A stretch of DNA of 60,741 nucleotides, from contig CACPQG010000003.1 in the NCBI GenBank assembly GCA_902636025.1, forward strand, positions 1 to 60,741, written 5' to 3'. The DNA is from an uncultured Pelagibacteraceae bacterium (GTDB lineage Bacteria; Pseudomonadota; Alphaproteobacteria; Pelagibacterales; Pelagibacteraceae). The notes below the pieces were generated by a model. The model worked only from the letters and a program-made list of their open reading frames with translations. It was not told the DNA's origin and did no database searches. The position numbers were made by a program, and so were the translations under genes. Below, piece after piece: positions 8,130 through 17,208 of the stretch (its first letter is position 1; the number at the start of each line of letters is the position of its first letter).

Positions 8130-8569
8130 TCGATAAAATTAAGTTTAATTAATTTTTCTTTGTTTATTTCTTTACACCAAAGCTCATAAGTTTCACACAT
8201 TCTCCAAATTAAACCAAAAGCATTTTGTGAATTTGATAGTGGAAAAGAACTTTTAGCAAAATAAGTTTCATTGTTTTCTTGAAATTGCTTCATTACAGTA
8301 TCCTTTTGTAAATTAAGCAAATCTATAGTTTCTTTTGGTATTTTAATTCCTGTTTCATAATTAATAAAATTATTTTCTTTTATTTTAGAAAAAAGATTAT
8401 AATGGAAATTACCTTTTTTAATTTCATCAAATTCTTTGGTTGCTAAAAATCTTTCTATAAGTTCAACGTTAGTTATATCTGGTTCTAATTCTTTTATTTT
8501 AATTAATTGTAAATAAATAGATTCAGGTAAATAAAGCATTAATGGTTTAGAAGTATCTTTTTTTTTCAT
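8126..8569 (-). CDS. Conserved-type hypothetical protein next to Fur-like boxes
   Basis: A 147-aa soluble, lysine-rich protein without signal peptide or membrane segment. The N-terminal part (KPLMLYLPESIYLQLIKIK, then NVELIERFLATKE) resembles ribbon-helix-helix-like helices, but this is weak. The C-terminal half contains NAFGLIWRMCETYELWCKE. No family is recognised. Its start is 13 bases from a 15-bp palindrome of Fur type, so expression probably depends on a metal-responsive repressor. Codon use is like the neighbours. Confidence 0.55.
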   Translation of the reverse strand: MKKKDTSKPLMLYLPESIYLQLIKIKELEPDITNVELIERFLATKEFDEIKKGNFHYNLFSKIKENNFINYETGIKIPKETIDLLNLQKDTVMKQFQENNETYFAKSSFPLSNSQNAFGLIWRMCETYELWCKEINKEKLIKLNFID

Positions 8570-8581
8570 TTTATTTTTTGT

Positions 8582-8596
8582 TAATGATAATCATTA
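8582..8596. promoter_or_regulatory. Fur-like 7-1-7 palindrome, box A
   Basis: TAATGAT-A-ATCATTA is a perfect inverted repeat with a one-base centre, 12 bases upstream of the minus-strand 147-aa gene. It matches the general form of Fur-family operators (NATAATGATAATCATTAT-like). Which Fur-family protein (Fur, Mur or Zur) would bind cannot be told. Confidence 0.65.
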
Positions 8597-8637
8597 CCAA
8601 CTAAATTTTTTATTATCAATTTTATGCATTTTTTTTA

Positions 8638-8652
8638 TGATAATGATTATCA
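8638..8652. promoter_or_regulatory. Fur-like 7-1-7 palindrome, box B
   Basis: TGATAAT-G-ATTATCA is a perfect 7-1-7 inverted repeat, the classical core form of a Fur-family box. It is 41 bases from box A and 71 bases before the plus-strand cysteine-rich gene, so the two boxes could control the divergent pair. The identification rests on symmetry and resemblance to the consensus. Confidence 0.65.
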
Positions 8653-8723
8653 TTAGTTTTGAGATTTATTATCAAAAAATTTTAAAATGTTGAAAAATTT
8701 TTTTTTTTTCTTATTTTATTCAT

Positions 8724-8903
8724 ATGGAACTAGAAACACACAACTGCAGAAAATGTGGTTTAACAATATCAGCAACATGTTCAAAATGTCATAGGGTTGT
8801 TGATGTAAAAAAACTTGATGACGGATGTATCGTAAAAGTTACTAAGTGTGGTGATTGTGCTAATACTCCGGTAATTAAAGATATTTGCTCCAATCAAGTT
8901 TAA
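8724..8903 (+). CDS. Small cysteine-rich (zinc-ribbon-like) protein, 59 aa
   Basis: A 59-codon ATG frame with eight cysteines: C8/C11, C19/C22 followed by His23, C35, C42/C45 and C55. Three CxxC pairs (NCRKCG, TCSKCH, KCGDCA) indicate a metal-binding or zinc-ribbon-like miniprotein. It has no signal peptide or membrane helix. It lies downstream of two Fur-like palindromes and is divergent from the 147-aa gene, so a metal-linked role (storage, buffering or sensing) is possible. No named family is recognised. It ends 6 bases before the convergent GMC dehydrogenase stop. The cysteine pattern makes it very unlikely to be a chance frame. Confidence 0.7.
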   Translation: MELETHNCRKCGLTISATCSKCHRVVDVKKLDDGCIVKVTKCGDCANTPVIKDICSNQV

Positions 8904-8909
8904 GTTAAA

Positions 8910-10490
8910 TCAATTAAGAACTAATTCTGATCCTTTTTCAGCAATCATCAGGACCGGTGCATTCAAATTTGCACTAGGTATCTCTGGAATTACTGATGCA
9001 TCGATAACTCTTAAATTTTTAATCCCTTTTACTCTTAAGTTTTCATCAACCACAGCCATATCGTCAATTCCCATCTTACAAGTTCCGCATGGATGATAAG
9101 CTGTGTCAGCTTTAGATTTTATATATTCATTTAATTCATCATCTGTTTGAGCTTCTGAGCCAGGACCTATTTCTTTACCAGCATGCTCTGAGAGAGCTGG
9201 TTGAGATAATATTTTTCTCGCAACATGAATACACTCTCTAGTTTGTTTTAAATCCTCATCCTCTTTTAAATAATTAAATAATATTTTTGGATAATCGTAT
9301 GGATCAGAAGAGCTTAAAGTAATTTGTCCTCTGCTCTTTGGGTGATTAGGACTTGCATGTAATTGATAACCATGAGTATCAGGATCCACTAGCCCATGGT
9401 TTATCACAAAAGAAGGAAAGAAATGAAATTGAATATTAGCAACTTTTCTATCTGGTGAGGATTTTGCAAATCCACCAGCTTCTAAAAATGATTTAGAGCA
9501 TGGTCCTGATTTAAACAGAAACCATTGTATACCTGCTAATACTTTGGGTATTAATTTTGTGTATGTATATAAAGTATTAGGCGTTTTACACTCTTGCTGT
9601 ATATAAGTTTCTAAATGATCATGTAAATTTTTTCCAACTCCCTTCACATCATTTACTACCTCTATACCTTTTTCTTTAAGATGATTTGCATCACCAATCC
9701 CTGACAACATTAGCAATTGTGGTGAATTTATTGAGCCACCGCTAAGTATAACTTCTTTATTTGCGTAAACTTTTTTAACTTCATTCTTAATTTTGACCTG
9801 AACACCTATAGCCTTTTTCCCGTCAAATAATATTTTTTCTACATAAGAATTTTTTAAAATATTCAAATTTTTTCTATTTTTAACTGGATTTAAATAATAT
9901 TTACCAGCACCAGCTCTTTCACCTTGATGCATTGTTGTATCAAACATACCAAAACCTTCTTGCTCTTCACCATTCATATCAATGTTTGTTTTATGACCAG
10001 CTTGTCCTGCTGCATTTATAAAAGCTTTAAATAATGGGTTTGGGTTTTTAGATAAATTTATGGGAAGGGGACCTAAAGAACCTCTATACTGATTTTCACC
10101 TTCTGACCAAGTTTCAATTTTTTTAAAATATGGCAATACTTTTTCGTAAGACCAGTTTTTTAGACCAAAACTTTCCCATCTTGAATAATCATCCTTATTT
10201 CCTCTAACAAAAACCATCCCATTATGGGAAGAACAACCTCCTATCATTTTACCTCTTGGGCAAAAAACTCTTCTATTATTTAAATATGGCTCAGGTTCTG
10301 AGTAATATTTCCAGTTATATTTTGGATCATGCATTGTATATAAAAGAGCAAGTGGCATTTTAACTTTCCACAAGTCACTTGATCCGCCTGCTTCAAAAAT
10401 AGCAACCTTATTACCAGTATTTTCGGATAGTCTATTTGCAAGAACACATCCTGCGGATCCAGCACCAATAATTAAATAATCATAATTCAT
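8910..10490 (-). CDS. GMC-family FAD-dependent alcohol/choline dehydrogenase
   Basis: A 526-aa glucose-methanol-choline oxidoreductase. The FAD dinucleotide-binding motif is IIGAGSAGCVLANRL at the N-terminus, followed by the GMC signature region PRGKMIGGCSSHNGM, and the C-terminal active-site block with HPCGTCKMG (catalytic His) and NLRVIDASVIP...NAPVLMIAEK. Length and motifs fit BetA/alcohol dehydrogenases (acceptor). It probably oxidises an alcohol at the cytoplasmic side and passes electrons to a quinone or other acceptor. It is followed upstream by a PQQ-type sugar dehydrogenase on the same strand with a 4-base gap. No betB or betaine genes adjoin, so choline is not established as the substrate. 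Confidence 0.85.
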   Translation of the reverse strand: MNYDYLIIGAGSAGCVLANRLSENTGNKVAIFEAGGSSDLWKVKMPLALLYTMHDPKYNWKYYSEPEPYLNNRRVFCPRGKMIGGCSSHNGMVFVRGNKDDYSRWESFGLKNWSYEKVLPYFKKIETWSEGENQYRGSLGPLPINLSKNPNPLFKAFINAAGQAGHKTNIDMNGEEQEGFGMFDTTMHQGERAGAGKYYLNPVKNRKNLNILKNSYVEKILFDGKKAIGVQVKIKNEVKKVYANKEVILSGGSINSPQLLMLSGIGDANHLKEKGIEVVNDVKGVGKNLHDHLETYIQQECKTPNTLYTYTKLIPKVLAGIQWFLFKSGPCSKSFLEAGGFAKSSPDRKVANIQFHFFPSFVINHGLVDPDTHGYQLHASPNHPKSRGQITLSSSDPYDYPKILFNYLKEDEDLKQTRECIHVARKILSQPALSEHAGKEIGPGSEAQTDDELNEYIKSKADTAYHPCGTCKMGIDDMAVVDENLRVKGIKNLRVIDASVIPEIPSANLNAPVLMIAEKGSELVLN

Positions 10491-10494
10491 AGAT

Positions 10495-11556
10495 TTATAC
10501 TTTTTCCATTACCCATAAACTTTTTTTGCTTAAAAAATAGATCTTACCATTTTTAGGATGTACTTGAATATCTCTTATTCTTCCTATTTTTCTTTGAAAA
10601 ATTACATCTTCTTTAACACTTTCTAAATTAGTAAAATCTAATTTTCTTAAAGACATATCTTTTAAAGAAGTTATTAAAGCATTACCATTCCATTCTTTGA
10701 ATTCTTCTCCCTTATAGATAGTAATTGCACTAGTAGCTATCGACGGAACCCAGTACTGGATTGCTTTTGTGAAACCTGGCTTCCATTTTGGTCCAATTTT
10801 AGTACCACTATAATTTGTTCCTCCCCATCCCAAAATTTTCCAACCATAATTTTCACCTTTTTTTACCTCTCCAAACCAATCTCCTCCTTTTGCTCCATGG
10901 TTACTAATATAAATTTTCTTATCAAATGGTGATAAAGTAAGTCCTTGAGGATTTCTTACTCCAATTTGAAATATTTCTGGCAACCAATCTTTTTTATCTA
11001 AAAATTTTGGATTATCTTTAGGAATTTTACCATCAAGATAAATTCTAATAATACTACCAGGGTGCTTTGAAGGGTCTTGCGCAATCATCCCTTGACCTCT
11101 CTCGCCAACCGAGGCAAATAAATAATCATCGTTTATTGCTAGCCTTGATCCAAAATGATAAGGAGAGTCAATTGGTGGATAAGCTTGAAATATATTTTTA
11201 AATATAATTTTGTCTCTATTGAAATCGCCCCTGGCAATAGAAGTGCTAGTTTTGTTATTACCTCTATCCTCTGTATACGAAACCCAGACCGTATTATCTT
11301 TAAAAATAATATCTAGTAATCCTCCCTGACCATATTCAAGAACATTAAGATTATGATTAATTATTTTAGTTTTATTGTTTTTTAAACTAACAATTACAAT
11401 TTTCCCAGATTTTTCTGTAATAAGTAATTCGTTTTTGTTTATAAATGTAGATCCCCATGGCTCGTCAAGATCTACAATTTTCGTAATTGTAAAATTTGAG
11501 GCATTTAAGTCTGATAATAAAAAAAAAAAAATAAAAAGGTAAATTAAATTTTTCAT
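10495..11556 (-). CDS. PQQ-dependent aldose sugar dehydrogenase-like protein (GSDH/YliI family), exported
   Basis: A 353-aa protein with a signal peptide (residues ~1-19, ending SDLNA) and a six-bladed beta-propeller of the soluble glucose/sorbosone dehydrogenase type. Family landmarks are LLITEKSGKI, GQGGLLDI, GSRLAINDDYLFASVGERG, IFQIGVRNPQGL, NHGAKGGDWFGEV with GENYGW, and WVPSIATSAI. Such enzymes oxidise aldoses in the periplasm using PQQ, if PQQ is available; no pqq genes are seen here. Its 5' end overlaps the Ldh-family gene by 4 bases, and it is followed by the GMC dehydrogenase, forming a possible oxidation operon. Confidence 0.82.
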   Translation of the reverse strand: MKNLIYLFIFFFLLSDLNASNFTITKIVDLDEPWGSTFINKNELLITEKSGKIVIVSLKNNKTKIINHNLNVLEYGQGGLLDIIFKDNTVWVSYTEDRGNNKTSTSIARGDFNRDKIIFKNIFQAYPPIDSPYHFGSRLAINDDYLFASVGERGQGMIAQDPSKHPGSIIRIYLDGKIPKDNPKFLDKKDWLPEIFQIGVRNPQGLTLSPFDKKIYISNHGAKGGDWFGEVKKGENYGWKILGWGGTNYSGTKIGPKWKPGFTKAIQYWVPSIATSAITIYKGEEFKEWNGNALITSLKDMSLRKLDFTNLESVKEDVIFQRKIGRIRDIQVHPKNGKIYFLSKKSLWVMEKV

Positions 11557-12551
11557 AGATTTTTTAAATCTTTTAAAATTTGACTTGGAATAATAATTTT
11601 TTTATTCATATTTTTTTTATAACGTCTATATTTATTTTGGCCAGGGTATAAAATCTCGCTTACCCCTTTTATTTTAGGAAGTTTTTTAACTCGCTTAATA
11701 TTCTCTTTTATTCTTTTATTAAAATTTCCAACAAAAAGATTTGTTTTAAATACAATAAACAAATGTCCAATATTTTGAGGTCCTGTAAAGTTATCAAAGG
11801 GATCTTTAACTTTTCCTCCATGATTACTGCCAGTAAAAACCCCACTTAAAATATCTACCATCCATGCAAGACCAGATCCTTTAAAACCTGAAATAGGCAA
11901 TTGAACACCTTCAAGTGCTCTATTTGGGTCGGTAGTAGGTCTGCCATGTTTATCTAAAGCAACATATTTAGGAATACTTTTTCCAGTCATTGCTGCCACT
12001 CTTATTTTGCCTCTGTTTATTAAAGACATAGACGTATCTAGTATGAAAGGAGCTTTAGATCCGGTAGGAGCTCCAAAACACAAGGGATTTGTCCCAAATA
12101 AACTTTTTTTAGCACCGTAGGGAGCGACTGCAGGAGGTGCATTAGTAAAACAAAGCGCAATTAAATTATTTTTTACAGCTTGCTCAACATAGTAACCTGA
12201 CAAACCAAAGTGACCACTATTTTTAATACCAACAATGCTAATACCAGTCCTTTTTGCACTACTGATAGCTTTTTTAATTCCTATATCGGCTGCTACAAAA
12301 CCAATACTATTATTAGCATCAATTAGAGTAATAGATTCAGAAATTTTTTTAAATTTTATTTTAGGTTTTGGATTTATTAATTTTTTTTTAATCCTTTCGC
12401 AATACATTTTTAACCTCGAAATTCCGTGTGATTTAGCCCCTACAATTTCTGCATTTATTAAAGCGTCTGCACAAATTTTTGCGTGATTTTTACTTAATCC
12501 ATATTTTTTAAAAATATCGATTATTGAATTAATTAATTTTATATTTTTCAT
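11553..12551 (-). CDS. Ldh-family NAD(P)-dependent 2-hydroxyacid dehydrogenase (malate/lactate/sulfolactate type)
   Basis: A 332-aa member of the Ldh_2 family, unrelated to classical lactate dehydrogenases. Seen are AEIVGAKSHGISRL, the catalytic-histidine segment KNSGHFGLSGYYVEQA, APYGAKKSLFGTNPLCFGAPT and FKGSGLAWMVDILSGV. Members oxidise or reduce 2-hydroxyacids such as malate, ureidoglycolate or (R)-sulfolactate (ComC). Because the window also encodes an HpsN-like enzyme that would make sulfolactate, a sulfolactate role is conceivable, but the adjacent genes do not support any particular substrate. It starts 2 bases after the following membrane-protein gene's stop. Confidence 0.8.
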   Translation of the reverse strand: MKNIKLINSIIDIFKKYGLSKNHAKICADALINAEIVGAKSHGISRLKMYCERIKKKLINPKPKIKFKKISESITLIDANNSIGFVAADIGIKKAISSAKRTGISIVGIKNSGHFGLSGYYVEQAVKNNLIALCFTNAPPAVAPYGAKKSLFGTNPLCFGAPTGSKAPFILDTSMSLINRGKIRVAAMTGKSIPKYVALDKHGRPTTDPNRALEGVQLPISGFKGSGLAWMVDILSGVFTGSNHGGKVKDPFDNFTGPQNIGHLFIVFKTNLFVGNFNKRIKENIKRVKKLPKIKGVSEILYPGQNKYRRYKKNMNKKIIIPSQILKDLKNL

Positions 12552-12553
12552 TA

Positions 12554-14389
12554 CTAGTTTTTCTTATAAATTTCCCATTGCTCAATTTTCTTGTAAATAG
12601 AGTAATTATTTTTGATAAATTTATCCGCTGTAGGCATATTTTTTCTGTTTGCTAGCCAGTTTATTGGAGAGGAATATAAAATATAATTAGGCATGTTTTT
12701 TTTTAGTTGGTTAATAAATTTGTCTTCAGTCCATCCATTTACTATGTGTCCAGGAATATAAAATTGTGTACAGGATGGTTTATTTAAAAAAAATGGCATC
12801 GATATATCATCTGTAAAAATCTGAACACATTTATCTTTTTTGGTAATAATTGCATATTCTCTTATAAATTTAGATTGTTTACTTGTTAAGAAAGAATCAT
12901 TTTTTGCAACTAACAAATTATTAATATTTGAATAAAAATTAAATATATTATTAATTTTTCTATTTTCACCCATCATTATATAAAAGCTACCAATAACAAC
13001 TACAACAACTAGATAAGTAATTTTATTATTAAAAATAGGACTTTTTAAATTTTTTAAAAAATTTTTTTTTTCAGCAAAACAATATATATAAAATAAAACT
13101 GAAAAAAATACTAAGTAAGTATAAAAACCAGATGAATATTTTATGTGAGGTGTATCTGATCTCATTAGCGCTGAATTAAAAAAAAGAACTGAAGATAAAA
13201 AAAGGAGTATTATTATTATTTTTGTTTCATAAGATACGCTAATTCTATTATAAAATAATAAGTTAATAGAAAATATTCCAGCTAAAGTTATCAAAAGTAA
13301 TGCTCTTGTAAACCTAGTACTTCCTTCACTAAATGGTTTTGGGTATTCAATTCCTAATAAATAATCTGAAATACTTATTATAAATTTTGTCTGAAAAAAA
13401 AATTCCTGTATCTCCTGTGAAGGAAGAAATAAAAAAAAAATCAACCAACCTAAAATTATACCCGAAAAAACAAAAAAAAATTTTGAAAACTCTTTTTCAA
13501 AAATCAAATAGACTAATATTATTACAAGCAAAGCATTAGTATAAAAACCAACATCTATAAACCATATAATTGAAACTAATGAAAAAAAACCAAGCACAAG
13601 AGACATAAATATATTTCTTTTTTGATTTAGTAACACATCAATAGCAAATAAAATAAATAGCAGATATAGAAAAGACCTTGGGGAAAAAGGACTTATCCTT
13701 GGATAGTGGTAATGTGCTAAATTAATTATTGTAAATACAAAGATTATTAAAAATATTGGTTTATAATTTGTTTCTATATTAAGAGATAATATTATTTTTC
13801 TAGCAATAAGTATTAAAAGCAATTTGTTGAGAGCTATCCAAAGAAGATGTGAAAATTTTATTGATCCAATTGTAAAATTATCAAAAAATAAATAAATAAT
13901 CGAACCGATATTATTGGCTATAAAACCATAGTCATACATTGTAGATAGCCAAAGTTTACTTGTAGCAATTGTATTTATTGGGGGTACTAAAAATGTACCT
14001 TCATGGAAAAAATCAACTTGTGAAATATATTTATTAAAATCTAAAGAAAAGAAATCAATAAATACAAAAGATATTAAATAAAAAGTTACAATATTTAAAT
14101 TATTACATTTATTGGAAAAATTTACCTCTCTTTTTAGGAAAAAATTTTTACTAGAAAAAAAATTTGCTGTGTTTGACTGTCTTAAGACTGCAATTAAAAA
14201 AAATAATAGCGGAAAGAAAATAAAAAATGTAAATCTCAAAAGTTCATTAGTAGGATTGTATTTTTTTGAAGAATATTCTCCATAAATTAAATTCTCTTCG
14301 TTATATGGAATCTTAATATATTCCCAAACCAGAGTTGATATTAGCAAGCATAATAATAAGATTAAGTATGGATAAATTTTTTTCATCAT
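12554..14389 (-). CDS. Polytopic membrane protein, possible GT-C type glycosyltransferase
   Basis: A 611-aa protein with about 12-13 hydrophobic segments covering residues ~1-480 and a soluble C-terminal region of ~120 residues. The periplasmic loop after the third helix contains SQVDFFHEGTFLVPP, a position where GT-C glycosyltransferases carry acidic residues. This architecture fits an envelope sugar transferase, but no specific family is recognised. Its stop is 2 bases from the start of the Ldh gene and its start abuts the GT17-like gene (1-base overlap), so it probably belongs to a surface-glycan unit with that gene. Confidence 0.55.
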   Translation of the reverse strand: MMKKIYPYLILLLCLLISTLVWEYIKIPYNEENLIYGEYSSKKYNPTNELLRFTFFIFFPLLFFLIAVLRQSNTANFFSSKNFFLKREVNFSNKCNNLNIVTFYLISFVFIDFFSLDFNKYISQVDFFHEGTFLVPPINTIATSKLWLSTMYDYGFIANNIGSIIYLFFDNFTIGSIKFSHLLWIALNKLLLILIARKIILSLNIETNYKPIFLIIFVFTIINLAHYHYPRISPFSPRSFLYLLFILFAIDVLLNQKRNIFMSLVLGFFSLVSIIWFIDVGFYTNALLVIILVYLIFEKEFSKFFFVFSGIILGWLIFFLFLPSQEIQEFFFQTKFIISISDYLLGIEYPKPFSEGSTRFTRALLLITLAGIFSINLLFYNRISVSYETKIIIILLFLSSVLFFNSALMRSDTPHIKYSSGFYTYLVFFSVLFYIYCFAEKKNFLKNLKSPIFNNKITYLVVVVVIGSFYIMMGENRKINNIFNFYSNINNLLVAKNDSFLTSKQSKFIREYAIITKKDKCVQIFTDDISMPFFLNKPSCTQFYIPGHIVNGWTEDKFINQLKKNMPNYILYSSPINWLANRKNMPTADKFIKNNYSIYKKIEQWEIYKKN

Positions 14390-15273
14390 TAATCAAACCA
14401 TTTGCTTAATTTCTCTTTATTAAAATTTAAATAATCAGGTAATAATCTTTGATCAATTTTTTTTAATTTATATTCAAAATTATGTTTATCTGTCCTTGTT
14501 TGATCTGCTTTATGATTATATGAAACTATTTTTTTTGATATTTGATCCTGAATTTTATCTATCGTTAATCCTGAAGTCTCAAATTCATTGTGGTGCCCGT
14601 AGTTAGATAGTTTATCAAATATCTGTTGTGCAGTTTTAATATTTGAGAAGTGCCACCCACCATTTTCAATAATCTTTACATTTGTAGATTTCATTTTTGA
14701 AAAATAGGCATCTAATCTCCAGTATGGATAATTCTTATTTTTTAAATTTTTTAACCAAGAAAATGATTTTAGATATTTTTTTTTACAACCTTTTGTTCCA
14801 TGCCAATTTATATAATCATAAAGTAGATTAAATTTGTAATAAAAAATTAGCTGCTTAAATATTAAAATATTATTATCAATATTTTCTATTTTTAAATCTT
14901 TTAAATTTGGTATTTCATCATTATCACTAAGCAAAACCAAATCATCATCTGTTGCATCTTTTATTCCTTTAAACATATAGTTGTATGATTGCTCAATTCT
15001 CTTAATACTATTAATTCTTTTGATAGCGGAGTCATCTTTATTGTTCTTTAATTTTAAAATATCTTTTGGTTCATCTTCAATTACCAAATATATAATTTTA
15101 TCTTTAAACTTTTTATAATTGTTTATTTTGAAATTTAAATTTTTTTTATTGCCACTATGAGAAAAAATAGATTCTGCTACTATAAACTTGTCCACATAAT
15201 CATTTAATATGTGGAAACGGATATCCATCATTAGTTCTTCATCAAAGTAGGTAGTACAATCAAAGATTTTCAT
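14389..15273 (-). CDS. Glycosyltransferase family 17-like protein
   Basis: A 294-aa protein beginning MKIFDCTTYFDEELMMDIRF, with FIVAESIFSHSG, LVIEDEP and LLSDNDEIPN (a DxDE-type metal/nucleotide-sugar site), the arrangement seen in GT17 (N-acetylglucosaminyltransferase-like) proteins of bacteria. Its role would be to add a sugar to a surface glycan. No signal peptide or membrane helix is seen, so it acts in the cytoplasm. It overlaps the downstream membrane-protein gene by one base. Confidence 0.75.
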   Translation of the reverse strand: MKIFDCTTYFDEELMMDIRFHILNDYVDKFIVAESIFSHSGNKKNLNFKINNYKKFKDKIIYLVIEDEPKDILKLKNNKDDSAIKRINSIKRIEQSYNYMFKGIKDATDDDLVLLSDNDEIPNLKDLKIENIDNNILIFKQLIFYYKFNLLYDYINWHGTKGCKKKYLKSFSWLKNLKNKNYPYWRLDAYFSKMKSTNVKIIENGGWHFSNIKTAQQIFDKLSNYGHHNEFETSGLTIDKIQDQISKKIVSYNHKADQTRTDKHNFEYKLKKIDQRLLPDYLNFNKEKLSKWFD

Positions 15274-15282
15274 TAATAAGTA

Positions 15283-17208
15283 TTAACCTTTTCCACGCCA
15301 AGGAATAGTCTTATCTATAATTTTTCTGAGGGTGAGATCAAACAAAAGTCCCAACATTCCCATAATAAATATAGTTATCCAAATTACTTCATATTGGAAA
15401 TATTTTTTTGCAACGTTTTCAACAAATCCAATCCCAGTTGTACCTGCAAGAAATTCGGCAGCAACTAAAGTCCCCCAACACATACCAACCGCTACTCTTA
15501 TACCTGTAAGAATTTCCGGAAGAGAGTTTGGAAATATTACATGTCTTAATATCTGTTTTTTCGAAGCCCCCAAGGAATGTGCGGCATGGATTTTTGATAG
15601 TTGCGTTCCAGATGCCCCAGCTCTTGCTGAAATAATCATTATTGATAATGATACCATAAATAGTAAAAAAACTTTTCCTGTATTATCAATTCCTAAAACC
15701 GAAATAATAAGTGGGGCCCATGCGAGTGGAGGAACAGGTCTGTAAAGTTCAATTAAAGGATCAAAAAATCCTTTTGCAAATCTATTTAATCCCATAAATA
15801 GACCAAGAGGTACACCAATTAATATTCCAAAAACTAATCCAAGAAAAACTCTTAAAAAAGAATCCCAAATATGTCCATAAGGCACAGGTACTTTAAACAA
15901 ATTAAAATCACCAGTTACAATTTTAAGAACTCCACCTTTGAAGTTCTGTTTTACTATTCCATCTTTAGTGTGAACAGGATATTCACCCGGTAAAACGTCT
16001 GCAATCCAGTCTGGCAAAATAAAGCCAATCATTTTGCTCACATCAACCATTTGTACCCACAATAAAGGAATATCTTTGTAACCCACACTTGGTTTTGACA
16101 TTAATATGAATTTATTAAAAGTATCGGATGGTTTAGGTAGCCATCTACCTGATCCTTGTTCTGAACAACTAGGACCACTAGCAACGATAGTTCCTGCAGG
16201 AAATAAGAAAATATCGATTAATCTCAATTCACCTTGTTCTTTTTTTTGAGCATTATCAAATTTGACAATTGCTGCCTGCATTTTATCTAATGAATTTGGA
16301 GGATAGATACTTGCAAATTCAATTCTTCTAGCAATCTTAACAATATTCTTTGCGTATGTTGAGGCCACTTCTTCACTATCACTTAAGTTTTTCCTATAAG
16401 ATTTAATTTCCTCTTTTAGTTCTTTAATCCTGCTTTTAAATTGAGGGTTATGATTTCTTAACTTAAAAAATTCATCACTTATTAAATTTAATTCTTGGGC
16501 GGCGGTGTGAAACTTTAAACCCCTAGATGTTGCAGGCACTAAAGGTACCTCTAACGTATTTTCAATAGATCCTGACCCTGCATCTACTTTAGTGATACCC
16601 CAACCACCTTCTTCATTTACAGCTTTCAACCTTTCATTGAACTCTTGCTCGGTTTCAAAAGGGTAATCAGGTTTTTGGAAATTTTCAGTTAATAGATTAA
16701 TTTTTCCAGTGATATCATCTATTTTTAGTTGGGTCTCAATTTCTAATAAATCTTCATTTGTAAGTAATGGGATGAGTTGATTAGTTTTACTTATGTAACT
16801 AATTAGTATTGTTTTTTGTTGGCTATTTAGTTCCTCAGAATTTTGAATTTCATTTTGAATTAATTTTAAATTTTTATTCTCCTTTTTGATTTGTGAAGTG
16901 CTTTTGAACTCTCTTTCCTCAATTGGGAATTGATATTTCAATCCGAGAAGAGAGTCATTCACTTTTGCAACCTGGCACAGCTCATTTGCAGATTTTGGAT
17001 AAAATCCTTTAGCAATATCCCAAGAATAATAGAGCCAAATTAAAAGTAAGAAGCTACTTCCAACAATTACCCAGTGAGTACCACCTAAAGCTCTTTCTGG
17101 ATTTCCAAATACTGCATCTACTTTTTCAGTTCTTATTAATCTTCGTCCATAAAGAATACAGCCAACTACAGCAAAGAATATTAGAAAAGTTAATATTTGA
17201 GTCAGCAT
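15283..17208 (-). CDS. tauC: ABC transporter permease of taurine/sulfonate type with large inserted periplasmic region
   Basis: A 641-aa protein, more than twice the usual ~275 aa of TauC/SsuC. The last ~205 residues (from GHIWDSFLRVFLG) are a standard BPD permease domain with the ABC-coupling segment AAHSLGASKKQILRHVIFPN. Before it are two N-terminal helices (~4-21 and ~46-64) and an insertion of about 370 residues between helix 2 and the permease domain. The insertion is rich in charged helices (coiled-coil-like around 225-285) and should lie in the periplasm. It follows the ATPase gene directly, the ATPase stop abutting its ATG. Context and similarity suggest taurine or a related sulfonate as substrate. 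Confidence 0.78.
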   Translation of the reverse strand: MLTQILTFLIFFAVVGCILYGRRLIRTEKVDAVFGNPERALGGTHWVIVGSSFLLLIWLYYSWDIAKGFYPKSANELCQVAKVNDSLLGLKYQFPIEEREFKSTSQIKKENKNLKLIQNEIQNSEELNSQQKTILISYISKTNQLIPLLTNEDLLEIETQLKIDDITGKINLLTENFQKPDYPFETEQEFNERLKAVNEEGGWGITKVDAGSGSIENTLEVPLVPATSRGLKFHTAAQELNLISDEFFKLRNHNPQFKSRIKELKEEIKSYRKNLSDSEEVASTYAKNIVKIARRIEFASIYPPNSLDKMQAAIVKFDNAQKKEQGELRLIDIFLFPAGTIVASGPSCSEQGSGRWLPKPSDTFNKFILMSKPSVGYKDIPLLWVQMVDVSKMIGFILPDWIADVLPGEYPVHTKDGIVKQNFKGGVLKIVTGDFNLFKVPVPYGHIWDSFLRVFLGLVFGILIGVPLGLFMGLNRFAKGFFDPLIELYRPVPPLAWAPLIISVLGIDNTGKVFLLFMVSLSIMIISARAGASGTQLSKIHAAHSLGASKKQILRHVIFPNSLPEILTGIRVAVGMCWGTLVAAEFLAGTTGIGFVENVAKKYFQYEVIWITIFIMGMLGLLFDLTLRKIIDKTIPWRGKG

